Origin: Monarcha castaneiventris obscurior
Lineage: Eukaryota > Chordata > Aves > Passeriformes > Monarchidae
Assembly (NCBI GenBank): GCA_026261815.1
Contig: JAMPIT010000566.1
Span: 25,817,001-25,881,000, forward strand
Direction: 5' to 3'
DNA length: 64,000 bases
Shown: positions 61,201-64,000 of the stretch, in pieces
How positions within the stretch are numbered: position 1 is the stretch's first letter
Layout: each line of letters starts with the position of its first letter
The notes under the pieces: model-generated
Told to the model about the DNA's origin: nothing
Seen by the model: only the letters and a program-made list of their open reading frames with translations
Databases searched by the model: none
Program-made: the position numbers and the translations under genes

Positions 61201-64000
61201 GAGTCTTCATCTTCTTGACTGAAGTTCCAACCATAGATTGTAAATAGTAAAAGAGTTATAAAATGCCTCTTTCTGGTAATGACAGAAGCGAGAATACCTC
61301 TGCAACTAGCAGAACATGATCTATTTTAGGCTAGTTAAAAAGAAAAAAGAAGAGATTTTGAAGTGCCCAAAAGTAAAGCCCTGAGGCTAATCTCACTAGG
61401 TAAATGTAATAGTACAAAAATTACAGCTAAAAAAAAGGAAGAAGTCTAACACAGAGCCAAGGGGAGCAGACATTTTCAAGGTGGCCAAAAGCAGGAGGAT
61501 GTAATTATGGATCAAAATTTTAATATTTAAAATACATAAGTGAGTGTAAAACTCAAAGGTGGGGTGATTTTTCATGTGCCTTCCCAGAAGATGGGTTTCT
61601 TGTAGAAATGAAAAAAAACCCCAAACCAACAAAATTCAGAAAAGAAAAAAATATTGTTAATATGTGAGTCATTAAAGCTGAATAAAAAAAGAAACAAATA
61701 CAATAGGTACTTTATTTTATTAGGAACTCAACAGCTATTACAATGAATTTTAAAGAGAGACAGATGTGGCAGCAATTAACAGATAAAAGCTTTCTAAGAG
61801 AATACACAAAAGTGTGGATTGGGGTGTGATCCAATGGACTTGGATGAGGCCTCAAATATCTGCAGAAAAAAAACATGAGAAATTTCCTTCAGCCCTCAAG
61901 GGCATTGAATGCTCAGAACAGCCTTCAGCAAAATGGGGGATACAAACACCATCAGTGAAACCGCATTAGGTACAAGAAGGATCAGCTTTCAGGAAGTCTG
62001 TTTGTTACTGGATGTAAGACACCAAGGATACTTGATGCAACCTGCAGCCCTAGCTGTCACATTCTGAAATCATGATCAAGGTAAACAGCTCACATCACTG
62101 CAAAATTTTGCTTTTTGTGCTTTTTGCACAACTAAGTAAACCAGTTGTACACCTCAAGGTTAAAAAAAGATGAAAATAATTGCTTGCTTCTGTATGTGCA
62201 TGTCCTGAAAAGGAGAATTCTATAGAGTTGCATAATTGTACAGGTGTCCCAGGGTGTTAGCCAAAGAGCTGGTTTTAATTGCCGTCTTTCTAAGCACTAT
62301 GTTACATTTAGTCTTCTTGTATCTCCATTCCCTATGTGTAAATCAGAGGGGTTTTTATACTACCAGGCTAGAGATTTTTTTAGGATGAAAGTTAGAAATT
62401 ATTATGAAGTACTTCAATTTTGTGGCAGTGGAGAATAGACAAGGTTCAATAGACCTTGTAAAAATAGGTCAGATTATTTTTTGATAACTTATATTCCAGA
62501 GACATAAAAAATAAAGGTTTTTAATTCATCATTATGGCAGTTGTAAACAACAGAAATTATGAGAGTGGTGGATAAAATCGTGCCCTCCGAAGCTGCCCTT
62601 CTGCCACCTCGAAAATAATGGTGCAGGAAAAAAATCTACTCCTTTATAATGCTGATATTTAGAAGAACTCAAAGTGATAAGAAGCAGAATGCAAGTATTT
62701 GTACAACCTTAGAGAAACTGAATGCACAGATTCTTTAAATGAAACCTTTAGACATGTCTGGATCTTGGCCATCACTCCAAAACTTAATGCAAGGGTTCAA
62801 GTGCCACTGATTGCAGTACTGTTTCCTTCAACTTGTTCTTTTATCTTATGCCACTCAAAAATGAACATTCATAGATTAAAATCCAGAGGTCCTATTATGG
62901 CTCCTCAATTCCTGTACCTCTTGCTGAGATGTTGATGGTGTTTTTTAAATGCAAATTTCATGGCAATGGTCTGTAGAAATACAGAATGTTTCTGCATCAT
63001 TCATAGTATACAGAGCAAGATAAAGAATGTCTTGTTATTGGATATCCAGTTTGCTACCCCTCACCATGTATTTTTTGGTTGAATCCATAGAAATCCTTTT
63101 TTTAACACTGGTTTATTAAACCACAAAATTTCATTTCATGGGATGCCTTCAGGATTAAAGAATTTGTTAACTGCAATCTATTCTTTTCACCTGTCCCCAA
63201 AACCATGTCAGTTTCAGCCACTTCTTGCCAGTGTGCAGAGCCTGGGGAAGATCTCTCATCCTTTGGTATTTGCAGCCACCCCCACTTGCAGCACCCACGT
63301 TTCTGCTTTGCCACTGGTGCTGTGTGGGCAGGCAATTGGTATGTGGCTTGCCATCTCCATCTATGGGTTTCTAAAGCTTCATGTGTCTCATCTACTTCAT
63401 TCTGCAATCCACCCCAAACCTCCCACCAGCCAAAAATCAAACCACTTTACTTAATTCTTTCCACACACCTCCTTCAGGCAGACTAATGATCTGGTGCTGC
63501 TTGTTTCTTGATAGGAGGGTGCAGCTCCTCCAACACAGTAACCATCTGATTATACTGAATAGTGCCTTTCAGATCCCAAACCTTTCACAGCATTTTCTGC
63601 AACTCCCTGTGAACTGCTCTTCATCATTGGTAAACAAACCTGTCAATGTAAAAGCTGAAAATAACTCCAAAGTCTTCATTTTCTCTGTACCTGTTTATGT
63701 CAGGTCTGTCTTGATGAGAAGAGTATTTTAATTTGCAAATAATTTCAGGGTCAAGAAACTTTTGGGTATAAGAAGATATGTTAAAAGTGCCCTGCTGAGA
63801 TTATAGGTGCCTTGTATATCAATTCTGACCAAAATATATTTTCAAATGTCCAGAACATTGCATTCTGTAAAAAGTGATTGTGAGTGGAAACTTTGAGCAA
63901 CTTGTAATAATAATAGTACTGCTGAGTACCATTATGTACCAGTATAACTTCAAAAACAATCCTTTATGTGCCTATTATTTTTATCACAGTTTCTTTGTTT
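58231..64000. other. Unique AT-rich non-coding DNA
   Basis: No gene or named repeat is recognised. 58564-58628 is A-rich with CAAA/CCAAAAAA units. 60323-60583 is a pocket richer in G+C with one open frame (86 codons) and no domain. A three-CpG spot is at 62579-62611. 63140-63720 is C-rich with overlapping frames on both strands (93-116 codons), all unrecognised. Confidence 0.58.
58564..58628. repeat. A-rich low-complexity stretch with CAAA and CCAAAAAA units
   Basis: A run of 14 A, then ACCAAAAAACCAAAAAACCA and, after a short gap, three AAAC units. It may be a degraded poly(A) tail, but no source element is seen upstream. Confidence 0.75.

Noticed and set aside
63102..63731. Overlapping frames of 93-116 codons on both strands
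   Set aside because: Several frames are open at once in a C-rich stretch that is poor in stop codons. No protein family is recognised.
1..64000. CRISPR array, bacterial operon, phage or toxin system
   Set aside because: The window is vertebrate non-coding DNA. No spaced identical repeats, ribosome binding sites or dense gene arrangement are present.
1..64000. tRNA or rRNA genes
   Set aside because: No intact A-box/B-box pair with a foldable cloverleaf was seen. The only B-box-like piece (about 27484-27494) belongs to a MIR-like element.

Overview
This window looks like non-coding DNA from a bird nuclear genome. The evidence is the repeats. Six fragments match the 3' part of CR1, the dominant avian LINE, including its signature of short ATTCTATG-type repeats next to the GGTTGGAA...ACCT...AAGATCATC block. 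One stretch closely resembles the LTR of an avian ERVL-like endogenous retrovirus. Several faint fragments have the layout of the ancient MIR/L3 group shared by amniotes. The rest is AT-rich, CpG-poor and full of stops in all frames. There is no operon structure, no ribosome binding sites, and no rRNA, tRNA or CRISPR array. I found no protein-coding gene I can support. The longest reading frames are CR1 coding remnants, their antisense shadows, a frame through a CCCCT-type simple repeat, or unrecognised frames of about 115-138 codons. The window is therefore probably part of a gene desert or a very large intron.

Layout: 1-2.8 kb, unique AT-rich DNA; 2.83-3.06 kb, plus-strand CR1 tail; 5.71-6.07 kb, minus-strand CR1 with the end of ORF2 still open; 6.1-22.6 kb, mostly unique with homopolymer tracts, a pyrimidine tract at 20.2 kb and a faint MIR/L3 piece at 19.7 kb; 22.6, 27.45, 31.1 and 35.75 kb, ancient MIR/L3-like pieces; 34.15-34.69 kb, the ERVL-type solo LTR; 38.5-39.2 kb, small local duplications and an exon-like segment; 40.88 kb, a TTTA microsatellite; 42.6 kb, a short CR1; 49.33-49.53 kb, a long CCCCT-rich tract followed by another CR1 tail; 57.1-58.2 kb, an internally deleted CR1 with a second CR1 tail beside it; 58.2-64 kb, unique.

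The points most worth a second look are: (1) the CR1 at 57.1-57.97 kb, in which the 3' end is joined directly to the start of the reverse-transcriptase region; (2) two short exon-like segments (38780-38875 plus; 27148-27214 minus) that have good splice-site-like flanks and unusual CpG density; (3) the 190-bp C-rich tract with strong G-quadruplex and triplex potential; (4) other small CpG-retaining spots that could be conserved regulatory elements. I did not find a convincing new biological system. All of this is by-eye recognition with no alignment, so repeat subfamily names and boundaries are approximate.
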